From: Conexibacter sp. CPCC 205762
Lineage (GTDB): Bacteria; Actinomycetota; Thermoleophilia; Solirubrobacterales; Solirubrobacteraceae
Assembly (NCBI RefSeq): GCF_030646155.1
Contig: NZ_JAUTDN010000002.1
Location: 186,001-250,000 of the forward strand
DNA: 64,000 nucleotides
Direction of reading: 5' to 3'
The translations under genes were made by a program, and so were the position numbers. Below the pieces are notes generated by a model, which saw only the letters and a list, made by a program, of their open reading frames with translations, searched no databases and was not told where the DNA came from. Shown here piece after piece: positions 8,917 to 18,268 of this stretch (positions are counted from its first letter, which is position 1; every line of letters begins with the position of its first letter).

Positions 8917-10233
8917 TTACGGCGTCGGACAGGTCGACGGCGCCGGCTTGCCGGCGAAGCGGTCGGCGATCCAGGCGACGTACTCGTTCATCGCGACGAA
9001 CGGGATCGTCTGGTGGTTGGCGCCCTGGTAGGTCGAGTACCGGAGCGGCTGTCTGAAGCCGCAGGCGCGCCCGACGTACTGGGTCGTGCCGTTGGGGTTG
9101 ACGACGGTGTCGGCGGTGCCCTGCATCACGAGCACGGGCGCGACGGTCGTCTGGTTGCCGGCCGTGTTCTGCTCGAAGCGGGTTCTCCAGGCGGCCGGGA
9201 TCGGGCGTCTGAAGAACGTCTGCGGATCGACCTCCAGCTCCTGGATCACGTCGCCGAGGTGGATCGTGCACTGGACGCCGAGCGCTCTCAGCGGCGCCTG
9301 GCCGGGCGCGGCGACGACGTCGTCGAGGTTCAGCTCCGGGTACGCCGCCGCGAAGCCGCGGAAAGCGTTCAGCTGCTGCACCGACAGGACCGACGGCGAC
9401 AGCGACGAGGTCGGGCCGGGCGGCGCCAGGCCCTCGATGTCGGGCGCCGTGTTGGCGGCCGGCGCCAGCGCCGCGATCCCGCGCACGCTCAGCCCCTTGC
9501 CCGTCGCCGCGGCGGCCGTCTGCCCGGCGAAGATCGCCGCGCCGCCGCCCTGCGACCAACCCAGCAGGACGACGTCTCTACCCGCGCCGACGCTGCTGCC
9601 GAGCGCGCGCGCCGCCGTCACCGAGTCGAGCACGTTGGCGGCCTCGGTCGGGCCGACCGTGTACTGGTGGACGCCCGGCGTGCCGAGGCCCTGGTAGTCG
9701 GTCGCGGTGACGACGTAGCCCGCTCTCAGCATCCGCGTCAGCGCCGGCACGCCGACGTCGATCGAGTAGGCGCTCGAATAGGTGTAGTAGTCGGTCAGGT
9801 CGCGCGCCGGGTTGCCGGGGATCGAGGGCGCGCAGGCGCGCGCGCCGCCGAGCGTCCCGTGCGCCCACGCGACGACCGGCCGCCCGCGTCTCGGCGCTCT
9901 TCCGGCAGGCGCGATCACGAGCCCGGAGACGGCGACCGCTCTGCCGCCGACGACGGTCGACTTGTAGAGGACCTTCCACGCCCGCGCGCCCTTCGGCGCC
10001 TCGATCGGCCGCGCCCAGATCAGCGTCCCGGCTCTGCCCGCGGGCAGTCTCGCGGGCGGGTCGTAGAAGGCCTTGCCGGCCGGTCCGGCGACGATCCCGC
10101 CGGCGCTGCCCGGCATCGGTCTGGTCGCAGCCGAGGCGCTTCCAGCTCCCGCCGCGGCGAGCGCGCCGAGCGCGAGCGCCGCCGCCACGGCCGCGCCCCG
10201 CGCGCGACATCCTGCCCCTGCTTCCCAGCTCAT
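8917..10233 (-). CDS. secreted lipase (secretory lipase / LIP family, alpha/beta hydrolase)
   Basis: 438 residues from ATG 10233. The frame stays open far upstream but the signal peptide (AVAAALALGALAAAGAGSASA) fixes the start. An alpha/beta-hydrolase fold is visible: PVVAWAHGTLGG (oxyanion region), the nucleophile elbow GWSQGG at about residue 224, a lid/cap region, then VLVMQGTADTVVNP (acid) and GANHQTI (catalytic His). The arrangement matches fungal/actinobacterial secretory lipases acting on triacylglycerols or esters outside the cell. It is divergent from the M1 peptidase gene. Confidence 0.85.
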   Translation of the reverse strand: MSWEAGAGCRARGAAVAAALALGALAAAGAGSASAATRPMPGSAGGIVAGPAGKAFYDPPARLPAGRAGTLIWARPIEAPKGARAWKVLYKSTVVGGRAVAVSGLVIAPAGRAPRRGRPVVAWAHGTLGGARACAPSIPGNPARDLTDYYTYSSAYSIDVGVPALTRMLRAGYVVTATDYQGLGTPGVHQYTVGPTEAANVLDSVTAARALGSSVGAGRDVVLLGWSQGGGAAIFAGQTAAAATGKGLSVRGIAALAPAANTAPDIEGLAPPGPTSSLSPSVLSVQQLNAFRGFAAAYPELNLDDVVAAPGQAPLRALGVQCTIHLGDVIQELEVDPQTFFRRPIPAAWRTRFEQNTAGNQTTVAPVLVMQGTADTVVNPNGTTQYVGRACGFRQPLRYSTYQGANHQTIPFVAMNEYVAWIADRFAGKPAPSTCPTP

Positions 10234-10398
10234 CCCGCTCTTCCCTGTCGTGGACTGGAGCAGCTCGACCCTACGCGCGGGCCTGCGCGGCCACGACCCC
10301 AGAGTTTTGGCGGAAGCTGCACAAAGATCCTCAAACCTTCGTGTCAGCTTCGACATGCGGACATGGACGCGACCAGCACGATGCGAGAGGGTGCCCAG

Positions 10399-12369
10399 AT
10401 GACTGATGCACGACGGGCGTTCGGCCCGTGTCACAGGGCGGCGATCGCGGCCGTCCTCCTGCTCGCGGCGGGGACCGCGAGCGCCGCGCCGGCGACCGCG
10501 GCGCCGAGCAGAGCGAAACCGGCGAGGCTGACGGTCGCGGCGGTCAGAGCCTCGACCGTGAGACTTGACGCGAGACGGCGCTTCAGCGTCCGCGCGACGG
10601 TCGTCAACCGCGGCAGCAGAGCGAGCCCGGCGCAGTTGCAGCTGACGCTGCGCGCGCCGGGTAACCCGTCGACGACCTGGTCGCTCGGCGGCGCGCGGAT
10701 CGCTTCGCTGAGAGCCGGCAAGCGCCGTGCCGTCACGCTCAGAGCGGTCGCGCCGACGCTGCGCGAAGCGTTCCCGAAGGGGCTCGTGCTGGAGCTGTGC
10801 GTCCGCACCAAGCGCGGTGGGCCGGCTGTCTGCGCGAAGGACTCGCGGCGGATCAGACTGTCCGTCCCGGCGAGACCGCCGGCGCCGCCGGCGCCGCAGC
10901 CGCCGGTCACGCCGCCAGGTGGTGACCCGACCGTCTACACGGCGGGCGCCCGCACGCTGAACGACTCGCTCTTCCCGACGATCGGCAACGGCGGCTACGA
11001 CGCGACCCACTACGACCTCGACCTCGCGTACACGAACATCCTCACGCGCGTGCTGCGCGCGACCGCCGCGATCACGGCGACCGCGACGCAGAACCTGAGC
11101 GAGTTCAGCTTCGACTTCCAGGGCCTCGTCGTGACTGGCGTCACCGTCAACGGCGCGCCCGCGACGTTCGCCTACGACTTCGACAACGCGAAGCTCGTCG
11201 TCACGCCCGCGAGCGGGATCAGAAGCGGCGCCGCGTTCACGACGCGGGTCAGCTACAGCGGGCCGCCCGGACCGGTGATCGACCCGGACGGCTCGTCCGA
11301 GGGCTGGCTCTCGAACATCGACTACGGCGCCGTCTCACTTGGCGAGCCGCTCGGCTCGCAGGGCTGGTTCCCCGTCAACAACGTGCCGACGGACAAGGCG
11401 ACCTACGACATCGCGGTCACGACCGCGAGCGACTTCCAGGCCGTCTCCAACGGCGTGCTCGCGGGCAGCGTCGTCAACGGCAACGGCACGACGACCTATC
11501 GCTGGCACGGCGGCGAGCCGATGGCGCCCTACCTCGCGAGCGTCTCGATCGGCAGATTCGACACCTCCGGCTCGGACTTCAGCAACCCCGATCGACCGCT
11601 GTACATCTACGTCGACGACTCGTTCGTGAGAAACAGAGCGGCGATCGTCGCCGACCAGCAGCGCGTGCCGGCGATCCTCGACTGGTATGCCGGCTACTAC
11701 GGCGTCCCGTATCCGTTCAGAGCGGCCGGCGGCGTCGTCCCGCGCGTCAGCGCGAGCCTCGGCTATGTGCTGGAGACGCAGACGAAGCCGACCTATCCCG
11801 ACGACAACCCGAACTCGCCGGGCGTCGGAATCGACACGATCGCGCACGAGAACGCGCACCAGTGGTTCGGCAATCTCGTGACGCTGGCGCAGTGGAAGGA
11901 CATCTGGCTCAACGAGGGCATCACCGAGTTCTCCTCGTGGCTGTGGAGCGCCGAGGACGACGGCGGCGATGACATGCCGACCCGCTTCGCCGCCGCCTAC
12001 GACGACTACGACGACCAGATCCCCGACTACTGGAAGACCCCGCCGGCCGCTCCGCCGACGGCCGCCGACATCTTCGACACGGCCGCGATGTACCTGCGCG
12101 GCGCGGCGACGATGACGGCGATCCGCGAGATCTTCATCGCGACGCCCTCGCTCGGCGAACCGGCATTCAGAGCGATGATGAGATCGTGGCTCGTCGACCA
12201 CGCCAACGGCAACGTCACGACCGAGCAGTTCACCGCGCTCGTGAAGAGCTCCGATCCGTCGCGCGCCGCGCGCTGGGAGGAGTTCTTCAGAGAGTGGCTC
12301 TACACGAGCTACTCGGGCGACCCGAACCAGCCCGGCAACAAGCCGTCGATCACGCCGGCGAACTTCTGA
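10399..12369 (+). CDS. secreted M1-family zinc metallopeptidase
   Basis: 656 residues. Start ATG 10399 is chosen because GAGAGG lies 8 nt upstream and a signal peptide follows (AIAAVLLLAAGTASAAPATA). An N-terminal beta-sandwich of about 120 residues (CARDB-like: RATVVNRGSRASPAQLQL) and a Pro-rich linker precede the M1 N-domain. The zinc site is HENAH at about residues 483-487 with the third ligand in NEG (about 506), the HExxH-18-E pattern. The GAMEN exopeptidase motif is replaced by a divergent YVLETQ segment, so strict aminopeptidase activity is uncertain. A C-terminal extension ends in ITPANF. Confidence 0.87.
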   Translation: MTDARRAFGPCHRAAIAAVLLLAAGTASAAPATAAPSRAKPARLTVAAVRASTVRLDARRRFSVRATVVNRGSRASPAQLQLTLRAPGNPSTTWSLGGARIASLRAGKRRAVTLRAVAPTLREAFPKGLVLELCVRTKRGGPAVCAKDSRRIRLSVPARPPAPPAPQPPVTPPGGDPTVYTAGARTLNDSLFPTIGNGGYDATHYDLDLAYTNILTRVLRATAAITATATQNLSEFSFDFQGLVVTGVTVNGAPATFAYDFDNAKLVVTPASGIRSGAAFTTRVSYSGPPGPVIDPDGSSEGWLSNIDYGAVSLGEPLGSQGWFPVNNVPTDKATYDIAVTTASDFQAVSNGVLAGSVVNGNGTTTYRWHGGEPMAPYLASVSIGRFDTSGSDFSNPDRPLYIYVDDSFVRNRAAIVADQQRVPAILDWYAGYYGVPYPFRAAGGVVPRVSASLGYVLETQTKPTYPDDNPNSPGVGIDTIAHENAHQWFGNLVTLAQWKDIWLNEGITEFSSWLWSAEDDGGDDMPTRFAAAYDDYDDQIPDYWKTPPAAPPTAADIFDTAAMYLRGAATMTAIREIFIATPSLGEPAFRAMMRSWLVDHANGNVTTEQFTALVKSSDPSRAARWEEFFREWLYTSYSGDPNQPGNKPSITPANF

Positions 12370-12375
12370 CCTGAG

Positions 12376-13338
12376 TCAGAGCGCCTCCCAGGCGACCGTG
12401 AAGGTCGTCTGGGAGGACGCGCCAGGCGCCAGCGCCGAGACGGCGCCGGCGGCGATCGCGTCGGGGGTGGCGCGGCCGGGCATCGTCGAGAACTCGACCG
12501 CGAAGGTGTCGCCCTCGCCCCAGAACGGGAAGCCCGCACCGGCGCCGAAGTTCTGCCACAGCAGCGCGTAGGGGAACTGCGCGACGTCGAACTCGACCCG
12601 CAGCGCGCGGCCGTCGGCGCCGGCCCGCGGCGCGGTCAGCCGCAGCGAGCCGCCGCGGTCGCCGAGCGTCAGGCAGGCATGGTCGGCGCGGCCGTCGCGT
12701 TCCGGCGGAAGGGCGGCGAGGTCGGCCGTGCCGCCGTCGCGGCGCGAGACCTGCGGCCAGGCGAACGGGCCGTGCGCCAGGACCGCGTTGGCGGGGTCGA
12801 ACCACGGGTCGGGAACCTCGGCGGCGGCGACGTCGAGCTCGATCCGGCCGCCGGCGAAGGTCGCGCGCGAGAAGCAGGGATGGTGGCCCCAGGTGTACGG
12901 GACCGGCACCTGGCCGCGGTTGGCGATCCGCTCGTGGACGGTCAGCGTCGCGCCGCTCACGCTCAGCGTCCGCTCGATCGTCAGCGGCCGGCGCACCAGC
13001 GCGACCTGCGCGCTGACGTGCAGCGGACCCTGGTCGGTCAGCTCCCACGGCAGCCGCACGACCTCGCCGTGGACGAGTGAGGCGGCGTCGCCGGGCTGCG
13101 TGTAGCCGACCTCGGGGAACATCTCGAACCAGCCGCCGGCGAAGCGGTCGAGGAAGGTCATGTCGGACAGTTCGCCAGCCGGGCCGAGCGCGCGCGAGCA
13201 CGGCTCGACGGCGTGCGTCTCGCGCCGCCACAGCGCCTCGGCGCCGCTGACGCGGTCGACCAGCGAGCTGATCGAGAAGCCCTGTGCGGGCGTGCAGACG
13301 ACGCGCAGGGCGTCCGATTCGAGCGTGATCTCAGGCAT
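12376..13338 (-). CDS. aldose 1-epimerase (galactose mutarotase) family protein
   Basis: 320 residues with the beta-supersandwich pattern of the aldose epimerase family: the N-terminal ITLESDALRVVCTPAQGFSI, the substrate-pocket region GHHPCFSRATF, and GFPFWGEGDTFAVEFSTMPG near the end. It probably interconverts anomers of a sugar, or binds one. It is divergent from the SDR at 13472. An AT-rich tract at 13391-13413 between them contains TTGACA on the minus strand and a 13-mer also found before the large ABC operon, which links it to that regulon. Confidence 0.8.
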   Translation of the reverse strand: MPEITLESDALRVVCTPAQGFSISSLVDRVSGAEALWRRETHAVEPCSRALGPAGELSDMTFLDRFAGGWFEMFPEVGYTQPGDAASLVHGEVVRLPWELTDQGPLHVSAQVALVRRPLTIERTLSVSGATLTVHERIANRGQVPVPYTWGHHPCFSRATFAGGRIELDVAAAEVPDPWFDPANAVLAHGPFAWPQVSRRDGGTADLAALPPERDGRADHACLTLGDRGGSLRLTAPRAGADGRALRVEFDVAQFPYALLWQNFGAGAGFPFWGEGDTFAVEFSTMPGRATPDAIAAGAVSALAPGASSQTTFTVAWEAL

Positions 13339-13371
13339 GGGAGTGGGGCGCTTGACGGCGCGGCGGCAGAG

Positions 13372-13398
13372 GTTCTACGGTCGGAACGGCTTTGTCAA
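13372..13398 (-). promoter_or_regulatory. possible promoter of the aldose epimerase gene
   Basis: On the minus strand TTGACA (13398-13393) is followed after 15 bp by TAGAAC (13377-13372), some 35 nt before the start codon. The spacer is shorter than the ideal 17 bp. It sits in an AT-rich island in GC-rich DNA. Confidence 0.4.
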
Positions 13399-13471
13399 CA
13401 GAAAACGAATACGAAGGTTCGGCGGATCGCGGCGCGGTGCGCCCGGCGCGCGGACCGGGAGGAGCGGCGGG

Positions 13472-14239
13472 ATGGCGCAGCGCGTGAGCATCGTGACAGG
13501 GGCGGCGTCGGGGATCGGGCGGGCGACGGCGCTGGCGCTCGCGGCGCAGGGCGACCAGGTGCTCGCCGCCGACCTCGACGGCGACGGCGCCGCGCGCGTC
13601 GCCGAGGAGATCGCGGCCGCCGGCGGGAGCGCCGCCGGCCGCGCCGTCGACGTCGCCGACAGCGACGACTGCGCGCGGGCGGTCGCCGACGCGGCGGCGC
13701 TCGGGCAGCTGGGCGCGCTCGTCCACGTCGCCGGCATGGCGGTCGCCGACGACACCGTCGAGCAGCTCTCCGACGCGGCGCTGGAGCGGCTGCTGGCGGT
13801 CAACGTCGGCTCGGTCTTCCGCCTCTCGCGCCATGCGATCCCGCTGCTGCGCGCGGCCGGCGGCGGCGTGATCGTGACGACCTCCTCGGTCCACGCCTAC
13901 GCCTCGATGCCGGCCAACGCCGCCTACGCCGCGTCGAAGGGCGCGCTGGTCGCGCTGACGCGGCAGATGGCGCTCGACCTCGCACCCGACGGGATCCGCG
14001 TCGTCGGCGTCGCGCCCGGCTCGGTCGACACGCCGATGACGCGCGCGGCGCTGGAGCGGATGGGGACGAGCGCGGAGGAGGCCGGCTTCGACGCCTCCGG
14101 CTCCGCGACCGCGATCGGCCGCGTCGCCCGCCCGCAGGAGACGGCCGCCGTGCTCGCCTGGCTGACGACCCCGGCCGCGTCGGTCGTCAACGGCACGACG
14201 ATCGCCGCCGACGCCGGTCTGCTCGCGCGGCTGGTCTGA
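13472..14239 (+). CDS. SDR family oxidoreductase
   Basis: 255 residues. Start ATG 13472 has GGAGGAG 7-12 nt upstream; the open frame before it is not protein-like. TGAASGIGRA binds the cofactor, VHVAG replaces the usual NNAG, and YAASKGAL supplies the catalytic Tyr-Lys. The end (NGTTIAADAGLLARLV) matches sugar/polyol or 3-oxoacyl dehydrogenases with VDGG-type C-termini. It precedes the sugar ABC operon on the same strand with about 275 bp between, suggesting an oxidation step in the same carbohydrate pathway; this is an inference. Confidence 0.87.
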   Translation: MAQRVSIVTGAASGIGRATALALAAQGDQVLAADLDGDGAARVAEEIAAAGGSAAGRAVDVADSDDCARAVADAAALGQLGALVHVAGMAVADDTVEQLSDAALERLLAVNVGSVFRLSRHAIPLLRAAGGGVIVTTSSVHAYASMPANAAYAASKGALVALTRQMALDLAPDGIRVVGVAPGSVDTPMTRAALERMGTSAEEAGFDASGSATAIGRVARPQETAAVLAWLTTPAASVVNGTTIAADAGLLARLV

Positions 14240-14301
14240 CGCGACCTGCGGACGTTCGCCTCCCGCAGAGGGGATCGGTCGTCCGGAGGTCGCGCGGCGG
14301 C

Positions 14302-14334
14302 GGGGCGCGGCGCGGCGCGGCGGGGCGGGGCGGG
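14302..14334 (+). other. G-run tract, possible G-quadruplex
   Basis: Four runs (GGGG 14302-14305, GGGG 14322-14325, GGGG 14327-14330, GGG 14332-14334) occur within a low-complexity GCGGC region about 40 bp before the -35 box of the ABC operon. A quadruplex is possible but the first loop is long. Confidence 0.3.
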
Positions 14335-14371
14335 CGGCGGCGCGGCGGAGGCATTCGCGCGAAATCTCTTC

Positions 14372-14399
14372 TTGACACGCCCGCCGAGATCGGTATACG
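14372..14399 (+). promoter_or_regulatory. sigma-70-type promoter of the ABC/glycosidase operon
   Basis: TTGACA (14372-14377), 16 bp, TATACG (14394-14399). This is one of the best promoter matches in the window and it stands in an AT-rich island. Start of transcription is expected near 14406, inside the palindrome described next. Confidence 0.75.
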
Positions 14400-14405
14400 G
14401 TCTTC

Positions 14406-14431
14406 GTAAATTGTTTACCGTTTTCGTTTTC
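14406..14431 (+). promoter_or_regulatory. operator-like palindrome and T-rich repeat downstream of the promoter
   Basis: GTAAA-TTG-TTTAC (14406-14418) is a perfect inverted repeat at the expected transcription start. It is followed by CGTTTTCGTTTTC (14419-14431), whose reverse complement matches 12 of 13 bases of GAAAACGAATACG at 13401-13413. A repressor such as the GntR protein encoded in the operon is the natural candidate. Confidence 0.6.
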
Positions 14432-14514
14432 CAACGGTGAGCACGAGGAGAGAACCGGGAGCGCGCAGCCAGGTCGCAGGACGGCGGCGCGCACCCGCAA
14501 CGAGGAGAGACGAC

Positions 14515-15582
14515 GTGAACCTGTTGCAGCGCGACCGGCCGGGCGCCCCTGTGCCCGCAGCCGTCGCGGCGGGAGCCGAGGCCGGTGCCGAGGCGGTCGC
14601 CGCCCCGCCCACCGCCCCCAACCGGCTGCGCCGCGCGCTCGCGGTCAGCGAGGCCGGCGTGATCGCCGCGCTCGCCGGCCTCGTGCTCGTCTTCTGGCTG
14701 CTGGAGCCGGCCTTCCTGTCGGGCACCAACGTGCGCTCGATGCTGACCGCCGTCTCGTTCGTCGGGATCATCGCGATCGGCCAGACGCTGCTGCTCGTCG
14801 CGGGCGAGTTCGACCTCTCGGTCGGCTCGGTCGCCGGCCTCTCCGCGATCATCGCCGCCTGGCTGATGACGAAGGGGAACCTGCCGGTCCCGCTCGGCAT
14901 CCTCGGCGGCCTCGCGACCGGCGCCTTCGTCGGCCTGATCAACGGCGTGCTCGTCGTGCACGTGCGGATCCCCGCCTTCATCGCCACGCTCGGGATGCTG
15001 TACGCGGCGAGAGGCTTCATCTACGTCATCACGAACGGCTACCCGATCTACCCGCTGCCGAGATCGGTCGGCGAGATCGGCAGCGCCGACGTGATCTTCG
15101 GCCTCGGCTGGTCGTTCGTGCTGCTCGTGATCCTCGCTGTGATCGCCGACGTCGTGCTGCGGCGCACCACCACCGGCCGCAACCTCTACGCGACCGGCGG
15201 CAACGAGGAGGTCGCGCGCCTCGTCGGCATCCACACCGCGCGCGTGAAGATCGCCTGCTTCATGGTCGTCGGCGCGCTGGCGGCGGTCGCGGGCATGCTC
15301 GTGCTGGCCGACGGCGCCTCCGGCACCCCGGCGATCGGCACGGGCTGGGAGCTGACGGTGATCGCCGGCGTCGTGATCGGCGGCGTCAGCCTCTTCGGCG
15401 GCGTCGGCACCGTCGCGGCCGGCATCGTCGGAATGCTGCTGCTGCAGGTCGTCCAGAGCGGCCTCGTGGTGGTCGGCGTCAACCCCAACTGGCAGACCGT
15501 CGCGGTCGGGCTGATCATGGTCCTGGCCGTCGGCGTCGACATCGCACGGCGGCGGATGTCGCTCGCCGGCGGCGCTTCGTAG
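14515..15582 (+). CDS. sugar ABC transporter permease (ribose/xylose type)
   Basis: 355 residues from GTG 14515, chosen because GAGGAGAG lies just upstream; an earlier in-frame GTG at 14437 has no such signal. Polytopic, with about eight to ten membrane segments. VGIIAIGQTLLLVAGEFDLSVGSV near residue 85 and VIAGVVIGGVSLFGGVGTV are hallmarks of the BPD_transp_2 permeases that import pentoses, hexoses and related compounds. Only one permease gene is present, so a homodimer is expected. First gene of the long operon. Confidence 0.92.
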   Translation: MNLLQRDRPGAPVPAAVAAGAEAGAEAVAAPPTAPNRLRRALAVSEAGVIAALAGLVLVFWLLEPAFLSGTNVRSMLTAVSFVGIIAIGQTLLLVAGEFDLSVGSVAGLSAIIAAWLMTKGNLPVPLGILGGLATGAFVGLINGVLVVHVRIPAFIATLGMLYAARGFIYVITNGYPIYPLPRSVGEIGSADVIFGLGWSFVLLVILAVIADVVLRRTTTGRNLYATGGNEEVARLVGIHTARVKIACFMVVGALAAVAGMLVLADGASGTPAIGTGWELTVIAGVVIGGVSLFGGVGTVAAGIVGMLLLQVVQSGLVVVGVNPNWQTVAVGLIMVLAVGVDIARRRMSLAGGAS

Positions 15583-15603
15583 GAACCCCTGGAGAGGAGA
15601 GAG

Positions 15604-16671
15604 ATGGACACGTACACCCCGAGCGGGCGGCGCAAGCCCCTGCGCCTGCTCGTGCTCGCACTGCTGGCACTCGCCGCGCTGACCTTCGCTGCGTGCGGAT
15701 CGAGCAGCGACGACGACAAGAGCGCAGACACCGGCACGCAGGCCGCGAGCAGCGGCGGCGCCGAGACGACCGCCGACAGCGGCGGCGACAAGGGCAAGCT
15801 GCTGTGGGTCCAGCCGATGCGCAACCACCCGGTCCACCGGATCATGCAGGGCGGCTTCCTGAGCGAGTGCAAGAGACTCGGCTACGAGTGCGAGATCGTC
15901 GGCGCCGAGGCGCTCGACATGCCGGCGACCGCGCCGCTCGCCGACGCCGTGATCGCAAAGGGCGGGATCAGAGCGATCGGCGTCTACGCCTACGACCCGT
16001 CGACCTACCCGTTCATCGCGAGATGGGGCAAGGACTACCCGATCGTCTCCTGGCACATCCCGGTCAGAGAGGGCGAGGCGCCCGGCCTGAAGGCCGTCAC
16101 CGGCACCGTCCCGACCGACTACGCGAAGGAGGCCGCGACGGCGATCGGCAGAGAGATCGGCTGCAAGGGCACGGTCGCGGTCACCGAGGGCTCGTTCAAC
16201 ACGGTCGAGAACCTCGTCGCCAGAACGTTCACCGACCAGATGGCGAGCGACTGCCCCGACGTGAAGGTGCTGAAGCCGCAGGAGGAGGGCTTCGACGTCC
16301 CCGCCGCGAAGGCGAAGGCGGTCTCGATCCTGCAGGCCAACCCGGACACGGTCGCGGCCTTCTCGACGACCGGCGGCGGCCCCGTCACCTGGGCCGGCGC
16401 GGCCGACCAGGCCGGCAAGAGACTGACGATCATCGGCATGGACTACGTCCGCCAGAACCTCGACCTGGTGAGAGACGGCAAGGTCTTCGCCGTCGTCGGC
16501 CAGCCGCTGTTCGAGGAGGGCGCCAAGACGGCCGAGCTGCTCGGCCAGCTCGCCGAAGGCCAGCAGGTCGCCTACGACAACCCGCTTCCCGCGACGATCA
16601 TCACGAGAGATCAGGTCGCGAGATTCGAAGGGATGCTCGACGAGGCCGACGCGGCCACGAAGGGCCTCTAG
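15604..16671 (+). CDS. sugar ABC transporter substrate-binding lipoprotein
   Basis: 355 residues. The signal (LLVLALLALAALTFAAC) ends at a Cys, giving a probable lipid anchor although the residue at -3 is Phe rather than the usual Leu. An acidic Ser/Gly-rich linker follows. The body has the two-lobe periplasmic-binding type I pattern (LLWVQPMRNHPVHRIMQGGFLSEC; PDTVAAFSTTGGGPVTWAGAADQAG; TIIGMDYV, quoted in separate parts). GGAGAGGAGAG precedes the ATG. AGA Arg codons are very frequent here. The ligand is unknown, probably a mono- or small oligosaccharide or polyol. Confidence 0.88.
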   Translation: MDTYTPSGRRKPLRLLVLALLALAALTFAACGSSSDDDKSADTGTQAASSGGAETTADSGGDKGKLLWVQPMRNHPVHRIMQGGFLSECKRLGYECEIVGAEALDMPATAPLADAVIAKGGIRAIGVYAYDPSTYPFIARWGKDYPIVSWHIPVREGEAPGLKAVTGTVPTDYAKEAATAIGREIGCKGTVAVTEGSFNTVENLVARTFTDQMASDCPDVKVLKPQEEGFDVPAAKAKAVSILQANPDTVAAFSTTGGGPVTWAGAADQAGKRLTIIGMDYVRQNLDLVRDGKVFAVVGQPLFEEGAKTAELLGQLAEGQQVAYDNPLPATIITRDQVARFEGMLDEADAATKGL

Positions 16672-16735
16672 GGAACCCACCGACCGGCACGGCGGCGGAG
16701 CACCGCGCTCCGCCGCCCCGCCCCCTGTGATCGTC

Positions 16736-18268
16736 ATGACCCACGTGCTCGAAACCGAGCGGCTCGGCAAGAAGTTCGCCGGCGTGCCAGCCCTGAAGGG
16801 CGTCGACTTCCGGCTCCACGCCGGCGAGATCCACGCGCTGATCGGCCACAACGGCGCCGGCAAGTCGACCCTCGTCAAGATCCTCACCGGCGTCTGGCCG
16901 GCCGGCTCCTACGAGGGCGCGGTCAAGCTCGACGGCGCGGCCGTCAGCTTCGCCTCCCCGGCCGACGCGCGCGCCAAGGGCGTCGCGTACGTGCCGCAGG
17001 AGATCCAGGTCGTCGAGCAGCTGACGGTCGCCGAGAACCTCTTCGTCGGCCACACCGGGCTCGACACGGCGCCGCGCGTCTCCTTCCGCGAGCTGCGCCG
17101 CCGCGCCGCCGAGCTGCTCGGCCGGCTCGAGATCCCGATCGACCCGCGCACCTCTGTCGCGGCGCTGAGCGCGACCCAGCGGCAGCTGGTGATGATCGCC
17201 CGCGCGCTGACGACCGACCCGCGCGTGCTGATCCTCGACGAGCCGACCGCCTCGCTCGCCGGCACCGAGACCGACCGCCTCTTCGCCGTCCTGAACCGCC
17301 TGCGCGCGGCCGGCACGACGATGGTCTTCATCACCCACCGCATCCCCGAGGTGATGCGGATGTGCGACCGCGCGACCGTCCTGCGCGACGGCGAGAAGGT
17401 CGCCGAGCTGGAGCGCTCCGACTTCAGCGAGCGGGGGATCGTCGCGGCGATGGTCGGCCGCGAGGTCGACCACCTCTACCCGACCCGCTCCAGCAGACAC
17501 GGCGAGGACGAGGTGCTGCGACTGGAGCACGTCTCGGTGCCGCATCCGCTGCATGCGCGCGACGTGCTGCGCGACGTCTCCTTCAGCGCCCGCAGGGGCG
17601 AGATCGTCGGCATCGCCGGAGTCGTCGGCGCCGGCCGCACCGAGCTGCTGTCGGCGATCTACGGCGCGCTGCCGCACACCGGCACGATCAGCGTCGAGGG
17701 CGCGCCGAAGCGGCTCAAGACGCCGGCCGACGCGCGCCGCGCCGGGATCGCGATGCTGACCGAGGACCGCAAGGGCACCGGCCTGCTGTTCAACTTCGCG
17801 CTGCGCGAGAACATCACCGCCGGCAACCTCGCCGGCCTCTCGCGCGGCGGCTGGGTCGACCGCCGCGGCGAGCAGAGCGCGGCGCTCGGCTTCATCAGAT
17901 CGCTGCGGATCAAGGCGCCCTCGCCGTCCTCCGACGTCGCCCACCTGTCGGGCGGCAACCAGCAGAAGATCCTGCTCGCGCGCGTGCTGATGAACGCGCC
18001 CAAGCTCATGCTGCTGGACGAGCCGACGAAGGGCGTCGACGTCGAGACGCGGCAGGAGATCTACCGGCTGATCCTCGACCTCGCCGACAGAGGCGTGACG
18101 CTGCTCGTCGTCTCCTCCGAGATCGCCGAGCTGGTCGGCCTCTGCGACCGCTGCGTCGTGCTCGCCGACGGCCAGATCGTCGACGAGTTCAGACGCGGCG
18201 AGGGCAGCGAGGCGCGCGTGATCGAGGCGACGACCACCGCCGTCGCGACGGGAGCGCCGCGGCCATGA
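16736..18268 (+). CDS. sugar ABC transporter ATP-binding protein, double NBD
   Basis: 510 residues with two nucleotide-binding domains, as in RbsA/XylG. The first has Walker A GHNGAGKST (about residue 38), a degenerate signature LSATQRQL, and Walker B LILDEPTASL. The second has the degenerate Walker A GVVGAGRTE, a good signature LSGGNQQK, and Walker B LMLLDEPTKGVD. ATG 16736 is used; a GTG three codons earlier (16727) is equally possible because neither has a clear RBS. The stop overlaps the start of the GntR gene (ATGA), indicating translational coupling. Confidence 0.92.
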   Translation: MTHVLETERLGKKFAGVPALKGVDFRLHAGEIHALIGHNGAGKSTLVKILTGVWPAGSYEGAVKLDGAAVSFASPADARAKGVAYVPQEIQVVEQLTVAENLFVGHTGLDTAPRVSFRELRRRAAELLGRLEIPIDPRTSVAALSATQRQLVMIARALTTDPRVLILDEPTASLAGTETDRLFAVLNRLRAAGTTMVFITHRIPEVMRMCDRATVLRDGEKVAELERSDFSERGIVAAMVGREVDHLYPTRSSRHGEDEVLRLEHVSVPHPLHARDVLRDVSFSARRGEIVGIAGVVGAGRTELLSAIYGALPHTGTISVEGAPKRLKTPADARRAGIAMLTEDRKGTGLLFNFALRENITAGNLAGLSRGGWVDRRGEQSAALGFIRSLRIKAPSPSSDVAHLSGGNQQKILLARVLMNAPKLMLLDEPTKGVDVETRQEIYRLILDLADRGVTLLVVSSEIAELVGLCDRCVVLADGQIVDEFRRGEGSEARVIEATTTAVATGAPRP

